A program made the translations under genes and the position numbers. Shown piece after piece: positions 1 to 9,154 of a stretch of DNA of 64,000 bases; the stretch's first letter is position 1, and every line of letters starts with the position of its first letter. The notes beneath the pieces are model-generated. The model saw only the letters and a program-made list of their open reading frames with translations. It made no database searches and had not been told where the DNA came from. Source of the stretch: Bifidobacterium pseudolongum subsp. pseudolongum DSM 20099 (lineage in GTDB: Bacteria; Actinomycetota; Actinomycetes; Actinomycetales; Bifidobacteriaceae); contig NZ_JDTZ01000003.1 in assembly GCF_000771225.1 (NCBI RefSeq), positions 1 to 64,000 of the forward strand, read 5' to 3'.

Positions 1-85
1 CCAACCGGTGGGCTTTGCCATATTCTGCCACACACCAACAAACTCCAACTAGATAGAGATATGTAAAGATATGCTGATACCAGCA

Positions 86-135
86 GAGGGGTGTCTCCTA
101 CAGCTGTTCTGGCTGCAGGAGACACCCCTCTTTTT
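86..135 (+). terminator. Rho-independent terminator of a gene left of the window
   Basis: Arms at 86-104 and 112-130 pair at 18 of 19 positions around a 7-base loop and are followed by five T on the + strand. The minus-strand side has no T tract, so it most likely ends a + strand gene whose end lies at or before the window start. The first 85 bases hold no recognisable complete gene; short open frames there stop by about base 66. Confidence 0.85.
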
Positions 136-153
136 GCATATACGTGAGGTTAT

Positions 154-729
154 TCAGCCCTGCGTGGTGGGCAGGAGCGCCACATCACATGAGATATAGC
201 GGCGCTGCCATTCAAGGCACTGATACGTCTGTGTGGCGTCGGAAAGCGCGCGATGCTCTTCGGTGTCCGCAATGCCGTACCGGCGGATCAGATCCACCAG
301 ACGATGGCGTTCGGTGGGGAAGAGGCACTTGTCGATCGTCATCGTGTCGAGCGTGGGGCGCCGGAAATTGCTGACGAACTGCAACGTGCGGTGCTCGGCT
401 TCGACGAGGAAGCCCATATCGAAGCGCACATTGTGTCCGATGATCATATCGTCGCCGATAAAGTCGATGAAATCCTCGAGCACATCCTCGATGGGCGGCT
501 GATGCTCGACCATGGCATTCGTGATGCCGGTTATCTGGGTGATGCGCGGGGAGATGAGCACTCCCGGATTGACGAGCTGCGCATATCGGTCGGTGATACG
601 GCCATCGCGGATTTTCACTGCACCGATTTCGGTGATGCGATCACGTTGCGCGCTCAGACCGGTGGTCTCGAGATCCAAGGCGATGTAATCCTTGGGAAGT
701 TGTTCGGCAGGCCGAGTGACCAGAGGCAT
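154..729 (-). CDS. DEDD-family 3'-5' exonuclease (DnaQ/epsilon-like)
   Basis: A 191-residue stand-alone exonuclease domain. ExoI is DLETTG (Asp19, Glu21), ExoII is HNVRFD (Asp104) and ExoIII is HRALSDA (His159, Asp164), so the DEDDh metal ligands are all present. The family removes nucleotides from DNA or RNA 3' ends; the closest familiar forms are the polymerase III epsilon subunit and small DnaQ-like nucleases. The start is set at the ATG at 729, preceded by AAAGGAG, and not at the ATG 42 bases upstream, which has no ribosome site. No polymerase or helicase domain is fused. The exact substrate cannot be read from sequence. The gene faces the + strand terminator at 86-135. Confidence 0.85.
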   Translation of the reverse strand: MPLVTRPAEQLPKDYIALDLETTGLSAQRDRITEIGAVKIRDGRITDRYAQLVNPGVLISPRITQITGITNAMVEHQPPIEDVLEDFIDFIGDDMIIGHNVRFDMGFLVEAEHRTLQFVSNFRRPTLDTMTIDKCLFPTERHRLVDLIRRYGIADTEEHRALSDATQTYQCLEWQRRYISCDVALLPTTQG

Positions 730-898
730 AACTGCTCCTTTTCCATAACCGCATCGCCATAGCTCAACCATGGAGCGTGACTGTGGCGTATCGTTGTAAG
801 CTCTATAGACGTCTCTTCAAGTCACGAGTCTAACTCATGCAATGTGGCAAACCGCAATACCAGGGTGCTTCTTCGCAAAGAATTCTCATTGTTTTGCA

Positions 899-1552
899 TT
901 ACTGCGCAAGTACACGGAACTGTCCAGTACTCGTGCCGTTGTGGTCAAGATAGCTCGTCGTCTCGGCCATCGCCCGGCGGATGCTGTTCGAAGTAGTCTC
1001 ATCCGCGTTGTCTGCATTGAGCATAAGGCGCATCTGGTGCCACAACGCATTGCCATGGTTCGACGCGCTCACACCCTCGTCGATGAAGCCGAAGGATTCA
1101 TAGAACCCAACAAGGCGTTCCTTGCACGTCAGCACGATTCCCGAACGGTGGCTGATTGCGGTGTCGAGGATCACGCGGCGCATCAGGTAGGCCGCACATC
1201 CACGGTGCTGGTACACCGGCGCGGTCTCGACGCCGAAGAGCATCTGCCACGCCCCGCGCTCGTCATGCAGTTCCGCGCGGCTGTACATGTCGTCACGCAG
1301 GTCACGTTCATCGGTCGCCATGCCATTGATGAAACTCACCAGCATGCCGTCTTCGAGTTGGGCGGGGAAACATGTGTCTCCCGCTGCGGAGTCTGGATTG
1401 ACGAGCAGCCAGAAATGCTTGGGGAAGCGCTCGATGCGGTTGGCGAGGCTTTCGATGTCGGCGGCCTCCTGCGGGGGAAAGCACGCGGCTTCCACACTCG
1501 CCAGGGCATCAAGATCATCTAACGTGGCGTGACGCACAAACATGCCCACCAT
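899..1552 (-). CDS. GNAT-family N-acetyltransferase
   Basis: A 217-residue GCN5-related acetyltransferase. The acetyl-CoA pyrophosphate loop is the QHRGCA segment near residues 115-120, and the typical late motif YESFGF lies at about 151-156. The layout recalls serotonin N-acetyltransferase-like bacterial proteins acting on small amines, but the substrate is not predictable. The ATG at 1552 has a weak GAGAG ahead of it; the ATG nine bases further in (1543) is an alternative. It is transcribed divergently from the APC permease across a 220-base gap. Confidence 0.75.
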   Translation of the reverse strand: MVGMFVRHATLDDLDALASVEAACFPPQEAADIESLANRIERFPKHFWLLVNPDSAAGDTCFPAQLEDGMLVSFINGMATDERDLRDDMYSRAELHDERGAWQMLFGVETAPVYQHRGCAAYLMRRVILDTAISHRSGIVLTCKERLVGFYESFGFIDEGVSASNHGNALWHQMRLMLNADNADETTSNSIRRAMAETTSYLDHNGTSTGQFRVLAQ

Positions 1553-1772
1553 CGTCTCTCAAGGCGTAGTCAAAATGTTGGATGCAATGTATCTGTGAGC
1601 GTACAGCGCAACAACGGCTACAAACCTCGGTACGTGGGATTCGTCGGCATCCGTGCAACGACGTATGCAGACGCTTATAGGAAAATGTGCCGTTTTTGCG
1701 TCGGGGGTCTGCGCGCGGCGAGCTATATTGCAAGAAGCAAAGGCCTACATAGATGAAGAATCGAGGAGTATC

Positions 1773-3179
1773 ATGGCTGCGAATACCGCCGGATCAGTCA
1801 GTGCAGGGAAAGGGGGCGCCGTGCGGACGGCAGCACAAGGCAAGACCCTCCCCAAGCGCACACTTACCACCAAGGACCTCATTGTCTTTGGCATGATCTT
1901 CATGGTGCCGATCGCCCCGTTCTCGATCATCGCCTCGGTGGCCGCCGTCTCACACGGCATGCCGGCCATCGCCTACCTGATCGCCATGGTGGCCATGCTG
2001 TTCACCGCGCTCTCGTTCGGCATGATGGTGCCGCTGTTCCCCTCGAGCGGCAGCATCTACATCTACGCTTCGCATGAGATGAGCACCGGCGTGGGCTTCG
2101 TGGTCGGTTGGCTCATGATCCTGCAATACCTCATCACCCCAGCGCTCATGCTGCTCATGGCGGCCAATGCCTTGCACCAGTATCTGCCCGGCGTGCCCGT
2201 ATGGGTCTGGTGTGTGGTGTTCCTGGCGCTGATCACGGGCATCGCCATGCGTGGCATGGGCGCCACGGTGCTTGTGGACAAGCTCGCTTTGGCGGCTGAG
2301 CTCATCGTGCTCGCGTTGTTCTTCGTCTTCGGTGTCATCTACGTGGTGCGCCACCCCGAGATCGCGCATTTCTCGGGAACCGCCTTCTTCAATCCGTCCA
2401 AGTTCGACATGGGTGCGATGATGAGCGCCGTCTCGCTGTGCGCGCTGTCGTACGTGGGATTCGGCTCGATTGTGACGCTTGACGACGAGTGCGTGCAGCC
2501 GAAGAAGGGGCCGGGCAAGGCGATGATCGTCATCGTGCTGATCCTCGGCTTCCTGTACATGTCGATGAGCTTCCTGACGATGTGCATGGATCCTTCCGGC
2601 GATATCATGATCGCCAACCAGAACAGCGGCTTCTATACGGTGGCCGGACTCGCCGGCAAGTGGCTCGGTGTGTTGTGTGCCGTGGCGAATGCGCTCGCCC
2701 TCGGCCTGTTCACCTCGCTTTCGGGCATGACCGCGATTTCGAGCCTCATGTACACGATGGCTCAGGACGGTGGCCTGCCCAAGTTCCTCGGCACCCTGAA
2801 CAAGAAGACGAACGTGCCCACAGGCGCCACATTGTTCACGGCCGCGGTGAACCTCGTGTTGATCGCCGTGTTCATTTTTGTGGGGCAGAACACCGCGGCC
2901 AAAGTGAGCAACTTTGGCGCGTTGTCCACCTACTTCATGCTCAATGTGGTGGTGATCTGGGGTCTGGGCATCAAAGGCCGCCAATACAAGGGACGCACGT
3001 TCTGGCGCTCGATCCTGTGCCCATTGATCGGCGCCATCGTGACCTTTGTGATTTTCATTTCGCTCGGCGCCAACGTCTGGATTGTCGGCGTGATCTGGAC
3101 GGTGCTCGGCATCGTCTATTACCTCGTGTGGACCAAGGGCATGCACCACACGATGGATCTGGAGCGCTCCGTGGCCTAG
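1773..3179 (+). CDS. APC-superfamily amino acid/polyamine permease
   Basis: A 468-residue membrane protein with about twelve hydrophobic segments, of the amino acid-polyamine-organocation superfamily. The first helix region (LIVFGMIFMVPIAPFSI) and the FPSSGSIYIYA segment resemble PuuP-type putrescine importers and relatives. The start is the ATG at 1773, with GAGGAG at 1763-1768; the frame stays open upstream, but those residues look non-coding. A TATATT hexamer near 1723 could be its -10. A strong terminator follows the stop, so it is probably transcribed alone. The cargo, amino acid or polyamine, is not settled by sequence. Confidence 0.82.
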   Translation: MAANTAGSVSAGKGGAVRTAAQGKTLPKRTLTTKDLIVFGMIFMVPIAPFSIIASVAAVSHGMPAIAYLIAMVAMLFTALSFGMMVPLFPSSGSIYIYASHEMSTGVGFVVGWLMILQYLITPALMLLMAANALHQYLPGVPVWVWCVVFLALITGIAMRGMGATVLVDKLALAAELIVLALFFVFGVIYVVRHPEIAHFSGTAFFNPSKFDMGAMMSAVSLCALSYVGFGSIVTLDDECVQPKKGPGKAMIVIVLILGFLYMSMSFLTMCMDPSGDIMIANQNSGFYTVAGLAGKWLGVLCAVANALALGLFTSLSGMTAISSLMYTMAQDGGLPKFLGTLNKKTNVPTGATLFTAAVNLVLIAVFIFVGQNTAAKVSNFGALSTYFMLNVVVIWGLGIKGRQYKGRTFWRSILCPLIGAIVTFVIFISLGANVWIVGVIWTVLGIVYYLVWTKGMHHTMDLERSVA

Positions 3180-3244
3180 CGGGCATGATGCCATCGGTGC
3201 GCGATATAGCTTCGATGCATCGCCCGGTATAGGGCAGGATTATC

Positions 3245-3290
3245 AGCGGGCGTGCGCAGTGGGAAAATCCACTGCGCACGCCCGCTTTTT
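3245..3290 (+). terminator. Rho-independent terminator after the APC permease
   Basis: Perfect 18-base arms at 3245-3262 and 3269-3286 enclose a 6-base loop, and a T run follows to 3290. It isolates the permease from the next transcription unit. Confidence 0.93.
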
Positions 3291-3450
3291 GCATTGCGGC
3301 CAGGCCTTGCGCCGCCTCGGTTCTAGCGCAGCGTATCAATTCTTCGTATAGCCACGCCGTGGTGCCGCCGCCGCAGGTCACGTACATTATGAGTCGTCGC
3401 GGCCGCCCGTTCGGGCGGGGACTACAAGGAACGCAGAGGATGGGAGACGA

Positions 3451-4428
3451 ATGAAGTATACGGTAATCGGTGCGGGCGGCATGGGCGTGCAGTTCGGCGT
3501 ACTGCTGCAGGAGGCCGCGGGATGCGATGTGGATTTCATCGACGCCTGGGACGAGAACATCGCGGCGATCCGCGCCCAGAACGGCGCGTATGTCTCGCAG
3601 GACGGCCAGGGCCGCCATCTTGTGCCCATCGACATCCATTACCCGGAGGAGTACGACGGGGACCCCGATGTCTGGATCGTGTTCGTCAAACAGCAGCAGC
3701 TTCCGGGAATGCTCGAACGGTGCGCGCCGCTGTTCCGCGGCCATCAGTCCGTGTTCTCCGCGATGAACGGCCACGGGCACTTTGAGCAGCTCAACAGGTA
3801 TTTCCCCGCAGACCGCATCTATGGGGGAACCGCGCTCATCGGCGCATACGTGTATGGCCCGGGCGATTTCAATTTCACGGGCGATGCGCATGCCAAAGCG
3901 ATGAATCTGTGCGCGTATGACGGCCATACGCCCGAAAGCGACCCGGTGGAACGCGCCATCGTCGAGGATTTTCGTGCGGCGACCTTGAATCCCACCGTGG
4001 TTCCGGATTTCGAAGGTATGTGCCTGGCGAAGATCGTGTTCAATTCCGTGCTCAACACGCTGTGCACGATGTATCGGATCCGTTTTGGGGAGTTCGCGGC
4101 GCACCCCAGTGCCCAGACGCTCACCGAGCGGTTGGTCGACGAGGCGTACAGCGCCGCCGAGGCCGCGGGCATCACACTGCTGGGCACCCGGGAAAGCGAA
4201 GTGGACACGATCATGCGCACCGCTGGTGTGGCACATCCAAAGCACTATCCATCGATGTACCAAGACCTGACACGGTGCCGTCCGACAGAAGTCGACTACA
4301 TCAACGGCTATCTGGCACAGCTCGGACGCGAGCACGGCAGGCCTTGCCCGCTCCATGCATTCCTCACGGACGAAGTGCATCTGGCGGAACACGCCTATGC
4401 GATTCACCATCCGACAACCAGCCGGTGA
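3451..4428 (+). CDS. Ketopantoate reductase (PanE/ApbA)-family NAD(P)-dependent dehydrogenase
   Basis: A 325-residue two-domain enzyme. The N-terminal Rossmann fold opens with GAGGMG (residues 8-13). The C-terminal domain holds the family catalytic lysine in LAKIVFNS (Lys194, Asn198). Family members reduce 2-dehydropantoate with NADPH, but several relatives, including D-mandelate dehydrogenases and lactococcal PanE, reduce other 2-keto acids. It is first in a collinear row with a MetQNI-type importer, an aminotransferase and a polar amino acid importer. I infer a 2-keto acid derived from an amino acid is as likely a substrate as ketopantoate. No panB or panC is near. The start has GGGAGACGA ahead of it. 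Confidence 0.82.
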   Translation: MKYTVIGAGGMGVQFGVLLQEAAGCDVDFIDAWDENIAAIRAQNGAYVSQDGQGRHLVPIDIHYPEEYDGDPDVWIVFVKQQQLPGMLERCAPLFRGHQSVFSAMNGHGHFEQLNRYFPADRIYGGTALIGAYVYGPGDFNFTGDAHAKAMNLCAYDGHTPESDPVERAIVEDFRAATLNPTVVPDFEGMCLAKIVFNSVLNTLCTMYRIRFGEFAAHPSAQTLTERLVDEAYSAAEAAGITLLGTRESEVDTIMRTAGVAHPKHYPSMYQDLTRCRPTEVDYINGYLAQLGREHGRPCPLHAFLTDEVHLAEHAYAIHHPTTSR

Positions 4429-4511
4429 GCAGACCGCCGGCTGAACCCACGAAACCCCATACACAAGGCCCCGAGGGGCATAGAAATCCATATATAGGGA
4501 GGAAACACACC

Positions 4512-5384
4512 ATGACCATCAGCACTCGCCGAACCCCGGTCTCGATCCTCGCTGCGGCGCTCGCGGCATGCACGTTGTTCTCCACGGCGGCGTGCGGCGG
4601 GAACGCAGCCGCCTCCACCGGCCAGATCGCGAAACCGCAGGACGGCGCCACCACGGCCATCGAAGTGGGGGTATGCGCCGGACCTTACGGCGACATGGTC
4701 GAGGATGTCATTGCGCCACTGCTCGAAGACGACGGCTACACACTCACCACAAAAGAGTTCAATGACTACGTCCAGCCGGACAAGGCCCTCGCCGCCGGAA
4801 GCATCGATGCGAACCTCATGCAGCATGGCAACTATCTGGCGAAGTTCAGTGCCGACAACAACCTTGATCTCGTGTCCCTCGGCCAGGTGCCCACGCTTGG
4901 CCTGGGGGTGTATTCCAACACATACGACTCAATCGATGAGATCGCCGACGGGGCCAGCATCGGCATCGCGAACGATGCCTCCAACCTGGCGCGCAGCCTC
5001 GGCGTGCTCGAGCAGCAGAGGCTCATCACGCTCGATGGCGATGTGGACGCCACGAAGGCCTCGACCGACGACATCGCATCCAATCCGAAGCACCTCACGA
5101 TCAAGCCGCTGGACGCGGCGCAGCTCGCCCGTTCCCTCGACACCGTCGATGTCGTGCTCGTCCCGGGCAACTACGCGTGGGCGGCCGGCCTCAAGGCCCA
5201 GGACGCGCTTGCGTTTGAACAGCAAAGCGACGGCGTGATCAACGTCTTCGCCGTGAGCGGCGCCAACAAGGACTCCGATTTCGCGCAGAAGGTCCATCAG
5301 CTGCTCATCAGCGAGGAGTTCAAAGAGGCGATCGCCTCGAGCGAATTCAAGGATTTCGGCAAACCAACGGCGTGGAAGGAGTAG
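4512..5384 (+). CDS. metQ: MetQ/NlpA-type substrate-binding lipoprotein
   Basis: A 290-residue lipoprotein: a positively charged start, a hydrophobic stretch, then STAAC with the lipidated cysteine at residue 28. The mature part matches the NlpA family that delivers D- or L-methionine to MetNI, for example the YVQPDKALAAGSIDANLMQH region. GGGAGGAAA precedes the ATG. It is followed three bases later by the ATPase gene and then the permease, giving a standard metQNI set. No SAM riboswitch is visible in the 83 bases upstream. Family relatives can carry other amino acids, so methionine is the expected ligand but not proven. Confidence 0.86.
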   Translation: MTISTRRTPVSILAAALAACTLFSTAACGGNAAASTGQIAKPQDGATTAIEVGVCAGPYGDMVEDVIAPLLEDDGYTLTTKEFNDYVQPDKALAAGSIDANLMQHGNYLAKFSADNNLDLVSLGQVPTLGLGVYSNTYDSIDEIADGASIGIANDASNLARSLGVLEQQRLITLDGDVDATKASTDDIASNPKHLTIKPLDAAQLARSLDTVDVVLVPGNYAWAAGLKAQDALAFEQQSDGVINVFAVSGANKDSDFAQKVHQLLISEEFKEAIASSEFKDFGKPTAWKE

Positions 5385-5387
5385 GCC

Positions 5388-6512
5388 ATGGCCGCCATCA
5401 TCACACTTGACGACGTCTCGGTCACGTTCCATGAGGCGGGCCGCGCCATTGAGGCGGTCAGGCATGTCAGTCTCGAAGTCGAACAGGGCGAGATCTTCGG
5501 CATCGTTGGATTTTCCGGCGCGGGGAAAAGCACGCTTGTGCGCACCATCAACCTGCTCGAGCGTCCCACCTCGGGCCGTGTGCTCATCGATGGGCGCGAC
5601 ATCACCGGCTTGAAGGGCGGCGCGTTGCGCGACCTGCGCAAATCGGTCGGCTTCGTGTTCCAAGGATTCAACCTCATCGGCAATGCGACCGTGGGTGCGA
5701 ACATCGAGTTCGCGCTGCGCGCGGGCGGCGTGCCCAAGGCGCGGCGCCGCGAGCGCACGCGGGAACTGCTCGAGCTCGTCGGTCTCGCCGGCAAGATGGA
5801 CAGCTATCCATCCAGCCTGTCGGGCGGCCAGAAGCAGCGTGTATCGATAGCGCGCGCCCTGGCGAACAATCCGCGCATACTGCTGTGCGACGAGGCGACA
5901 AGCGCGCTCGATCTGGAGACGACCGAAGGCATCCTCGCATTGCTCAAACGGATCAACACGGAACTCGGCGTCACGATCGTCTTCATCACCCACCAACTCG
6001 AGGTCGCGCAGCGCGTCTTCGACCGTGTGGCCGTGATGGAGGACGGCGCGATCATCGAACAGGGAACGACATTCGATGTGTTCGCCGAACCGCGGCATGG
6101 GACGACGCAGGCGCTCGTGGAACGGTTCCTCGGCGTGGCCATTCCGGAACGCCTCGTGCCGCAGCTGCCTGCCGGCAGACTCGTCGAGCTGCGGTACAAA
6201 GGCGACCATGCGTTCGAGCCGCTCATCAGCGCGGTCTCGAACAGGCACGGCGTGGCGGTCAACGTGCTGCACGGCAACGTCGAATATTTCGGCACACAGC
6301 CGATCGGCACGCTCGTCGTGCTCGTCTCGGCCATCCGCGAGGGCCAGCGGGGCGCGCGGGACGTCGAGGCGGCGCTTGACGAGTTGCGCGGGAAGGTCTT
6401 CGGATTCCAGGAACTGACCGACGCGGCCGTCGAGGACGCGCTCGGCGCGCAGTACAGCGGAGGCGCGCACGGAACAGGACAGGGGACGACACGGCGGGAG
6501 GTGCTCGTATGA
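5388..6512 (+). CDS. metN: Methionine-type ABC importer ATP-binding protein
   Basis: A 374-residue ABC ATPase. Walker A is GFSGAGKST (41-49), the signature LSGGQ is at 144-148, and Walker B ILLCDEA is at 164-170. The extra C-terminal ~90 residues match the NIL/ACT-like domain which in MetN senses methionine and inhibits transport. It energises uptake by the neighbouring MetI-type permease. The gene overlaps the permease start by four bases (ATGA), indicating translational coupling. An additional tail of about 30 residues follows the NIL region. Confidence 0.9.
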   Translation: MAAIITLDDVSVTFHEAGRAIEAVRHVSLEVEQGEIFGIVGFSGAGKSTLVRTINLLERPTSGRVLIDGRDITGLKGGALRDLRKSVGFVFQGFNLIGNATVGANIEFALRAGGVPKARRRERTRELLELVGLAGKMDSYPSSLSGGQKQRVSIARALANNPRILLCDEATSALDLETTEGILALLKRINTELGVTIVFITHQLEVAQRVFDRVAVMEDGAIIEQGTTFDVFAEPRHGTTQALVERFLGVAIPERLVPQLPAGRLVELRYKGDHAFEPLISAVSNRHGVAVNVLHGNVEYFGTQPIGTLVVLVSAIREGQRGARDVEAALDELRGKVFGFQELTDAAVEDALGAQYSGGAHGTGQGTTRREVLV

Positions 6513-7168
6513 GCGGCACATGGGAGATTCTGCACGACCATCTGGGCAAGGCGTTGTGGGACACATGCACGATGGTCGGCATCGCCACGGTCGTAGGCGT
6601 GGTGTTCGGCACGGCGCTCGCGGTCGTGCTGTATCTGACACAGGCGCGGCTGTTCACGCCGAACCGTCTGGTCAACACGATCGTCGGTTTTGCCGTGAAC
6701 GCCATCCGGTCGCTGCCCTTCCTCATCCTGCTCGTCGTGCTGATCCCGCTCATCCAGCTGTGCATCGGCGACCCGTATACGCCCGCCGGTGGCGCCATCG
6801 CGCTGTCCATCGCGGCGATTCCGTTCTTCGCGCGCATCGCCGAAAGCGCGTTCGCCGAAGTCGACCCGGGACTGCTCGAGGCGGCGGTCTCGACGGGGGC
6901 GCCCCTGCGCCAGATCATCTCGGGCGCGGTGTTCCCGCAGGCGTTGCCGAGCTTCATCCGGGGCATAGTGCTCACGGTGATCTCGTTGCTGGGCTATTCG
7001 GCGATGGTCGGCACGATCGGCGCCGGAGGCATTGGCGATCTGGCCATCCAATACGGATACAACCGGTACGAAACCGGCGTGCTCATCGCAATCGTCGTGC
7101 TGCTCGTGCTGCTCGTCCAGCTCATCCAATGGGCCGGCGACCGCCTCGCGCTCAGGTTCACGCATTGA
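6509..7168 (+). CDS. metI: Methionine-type ABC importer permease
   Basis: A 219-residue membrane protein with about five helices and the EAA loop near AESAFAEVDPGLLEAAVSTGA, which contacts the ATPase. Length and layout match MetI. Its start overlaps the end of the ATPase gene. Together with the lipoprotein and the ATPase it forms a complete importer. The next gene, an aminotransferase, starts 48 bases downstream without an obvious terminator. Confidence 0.9.
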   Translation: MSGTWEILHDHLGKALWDTCTMVGIATVVGVVFGTALAVVLYLTQARLFTPNRLVNTIVGFAVNAIRSLPFLILLVVLIPLIQLCIGDPYTPAGGAIALSIAAIPFFARIAESAFAEVDPGLLEAAVSTGAPLRQIISGAVFPQALPSFIRGIVLTVISLLGYSAMVGTIGAGGIGDLAIQYGYNRYETGVLIAIVVLLVLLVQLIQWAGDRLALRFTH

Positions 7169-7216
7169 CGGCGCACGGTCCGTTTCCATCATCAAACTGC
7201 AGCAAAAGGGGAATCC

Positions 7217-8401
7217 ATGACCATGGCATTGTCGAGAATGGCCCGGTCCATACCGCCGAATGTGTTCGAGCGGATGGACCGCAAGGTCGCCGACGCGCGC
7301 GTGCGCGGCATTGATGTGATCGATCTGTCGAAAGGCAATCCCGACGGGTTCCCCGAAGCGCGCATCCGCGCAGAGGCCAAGGCGGCCGTCGACGACCCGG
7401 CGAACGCACGCTATACGCCGTTCGACGGCAAGCCGTCGTTCCTGCAGGCCGCAGCAGGCTGGTATGCGCACGAACACGGCGTGACGCTCGACCCCGAACG
7501 CGAGCTGTTCGCGGTCGAGGGTGCCGTCGACGGGCTCAGCGCGGCGTTCGCCGTATTGCTCGACCCCGGCGATGTGGTGGCATTCGCCGACCCATACTAC
7601 CCGTCATACCATTGCATGGCCCAGATGCTCGGCGCACAGGAGCTGCTGCTGCCCGCGCGTGCCGAGCTGGGGTGGCTGCCCGACCTCGATGCAGTGCCAG
7701 AAGAGGCATGGGACCGCGTGAAGCTGCTCGTGCTGAACTACCCGAACAATCCCACCGGCGCGCAGGCCCCGCCGCGGTTCTTCGCCCGCGCGGTGGAGCT
7801 GGCCACCCGCCATGGGTTTACCATGGTGCATGATTTCGCCTATGCCGGCTTGGGCGTGCATGGGGACCAAGGGAGCCTGCTCGCGGTGCCGGGCGCGCGC
7901 GACGTGGGACTCGAGATCGTCTCGCTGTCGAAGATGTACGCGATGGCCGGCTGGCGCGCAGGATTCGTGGCCGGCAACGAACAGCTCGTCTCCGCGGTCA
8001 AACGCTACCACTACCAGATGGGCTCCATGGTCACTTCGTTCGTGCAGGACGCTGGTGCCGCCGCGCTCACCGGAGACCAAGGGTTTGTGCGCGAACAAGC
8101 CGCACGGTATGCGGCACGGCGTGCGATCGTGGCCAGCGGTCTGCACGCCGCCGGCTACTGCGTGTTCGCGTCACAAGGAGGATTGTATGTATGGGTGCAG
8201 GCGCCTGCGGCGATGACGGGCGAGGCGCTCGCGGCGCGCTGGCTCGACGAGGCAGGCGTTGCGGCATTGCCCGGCAGTTGCTTCGGTCGTGCCGGTGAGC
8301 AGTATGTGCGACTGAGTCTGCTCCAGCCGGAACAACGGCTGCGCGAGGCCGTGGCGCGCATAGGCACGCTTGCCTCCGGCGTGGAAAATCAGCACGCTTG
8401 A
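7217..8401 (+). CDS. PLP-dependent aminotransferase, class I/II
   Basis: A 394-residue fold-type I enzyme. The PLP-binding lysine lies in SLSKMYAMAGWRAGF, the NYPNNPTG motif positions the cofactor aspartate region, and the C-terminal arginine that binds the substrate carboxylate is in QYVRLSL. Members move amino groups between amino acids and 2-keto acids; the specificity is not visible. It sits between two amino acid importers and behind a 2-keto acid reductase-like gene, which suggests it works on the imported amino acids. AAAAGGGGA precedes the ATG. Confidence 0.85.
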   Translation: MTMALSRMARSIPPNVFERMDRKVADARVRGIDVIDLSKGNPDGFPEARIRAEAKAAVDDPANARYTPFDGKPSFLQAAAGWYAHEHGVTLDPERELFAVEGAVDGLSAAFAVLLDPGDVVAFADPYYPSYHCMAQMLGAQELLLPARAELGWLPDLDAVPEEAWDRVKLLVLNYPNNPTGAQAPPRFFARAVELATRHGFTMVHDFAYAGLGVHGDQGSLLAVPGARDVGLEIVSLSKMYAMAGWRAGFVAGNEQLVSAVKRYHYQMGSMVTSFVQDAGAAALTGDQGFVREQAARYAARRAIVASGLHAAGYCVFASQGGLYVWVQAPAAMTGEALAARWLDEAGVAALPGSCFGRAGEQYVRLSLLQPEQRLREAVARIGTLASGVENQHA

Positions 8402-8497
8402 AGCGAATATGCTTCACAAAACAGATACAATTGGTTCGCAGTGGCCTGTGCGCCACCAGCCACAAGCCGAGGGTCTTTGAAAGGAGGGGATCGTCGT

Positions 8498-9154
8498 ATG
8501 CTCGATTGGGCGTTCGTTTCGCGGTACGCGCCGTTCTTTGTGACCGGCGCGGAAATGACGCTGTTCATATCGGTGTTCGGCATCGCGCTCGCCATACTCA
8601 CCGGATTGGTGTGTGCGGCGATCGAGACCGCGCGCATACCGGTATTGCGCCAGATCGTCCGCGTGTACATCGAGGTCAGCCGCAATACGCCGCTGCTTGT
8701 GCAATTGTATTTCCTGTATTTCGGCTTGCCGAAACTGGGGTTTGTGTGGTCCGCGGAGATGTGCGCAATCATCGGCCTGGGCTTCCTCGGCGGATCCTAC
8801 ATGAGCGAGGCGATGCGCGCCGGACTCGAGGCGGTGCCGCAGATCCAACGTGAGAACGCCTATATGCTGGGCCTCAGTTCGAGGCAGACGATGCTGCACG
8901 TGGTGATTCCGCAGGCGATCAGCACGTCGATCCCCGGCGTGGTGGCCAACGTGATCTTCCTGATCAAAGAATCCTCCGTCGTTTCGGCAATCGCCCTCGC
9001 TGACGTGATGTACATGGCCAAGGATCTCATCGGCATGTACTACACCACGTATGAGGCACTGTTCCTGCTGATTGTGACGTATTTGATCATTCTGCTGCCG
9101 ATTTCAATCATCGGTACGTGGTTGGAGCGGAGGTTCGATTATGCAAAGCGCTAG
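8498..9154 (+). CDS. Polar amino acid ABC importer permease (first)
   Basis: A 218-residue HisM/GlnP-type permease with about five helices. The hallmark NTPLLVQLYFLYFGLP and EAMRAGLEAVP segments are present. The start is the ATG at 8498 with AAAGGAGG upstream; the frame is open 57 bases further but has no ribosome site. It overlaps the second permease by 14 bases, as is usual for heterodimeric importers. A TACAAT hexamer at 8426-8431 could give this second importer its own weak promoter. Confidence 0.88.
   Translation: MLDWAFVSRYAPFFVTGAEMTLFISVFGIALAILTGLVCAAIETARIPVLRQIVRVYIEVSRNTPLLVQLYFLYFGLPKLGFVWSAEMCAIIGLGFLGGSYMSEAMRAGLEAVPQIQRENAYMLGLSSRQTMLHVVIPQAISTSIPGVVANVIFLIKESSVVSAIALADVMYMAKDLIGMYYTTYEALFLLIVTYLIILLPISIIGTWLERRFDYAKR

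Noticed and set aside
1..66. 3' end of a coding sequence at the window start
   Set aside because: Three short frames all stop by base 66 and none has recognisable content, so no gene is assigned.
1950..3194. Long minus-strand frame across the APC permease
   Set aside because: Composition is His/Glu/Arg shadow of a membrane protein gene; no start signal or motif.
4429..4511. SAM riboswitch before the metQ-like gene
   Set aside because: The 83-base gap is short and lacks the conserved SAM aptamer blocks.
4929..7477. Overlapping long minus-strand frames across the Met-type importer
   Set aside because: Shadow frames with Arg/Ala/Asp bias and no domain; the + strand ABC genes have full motifs.
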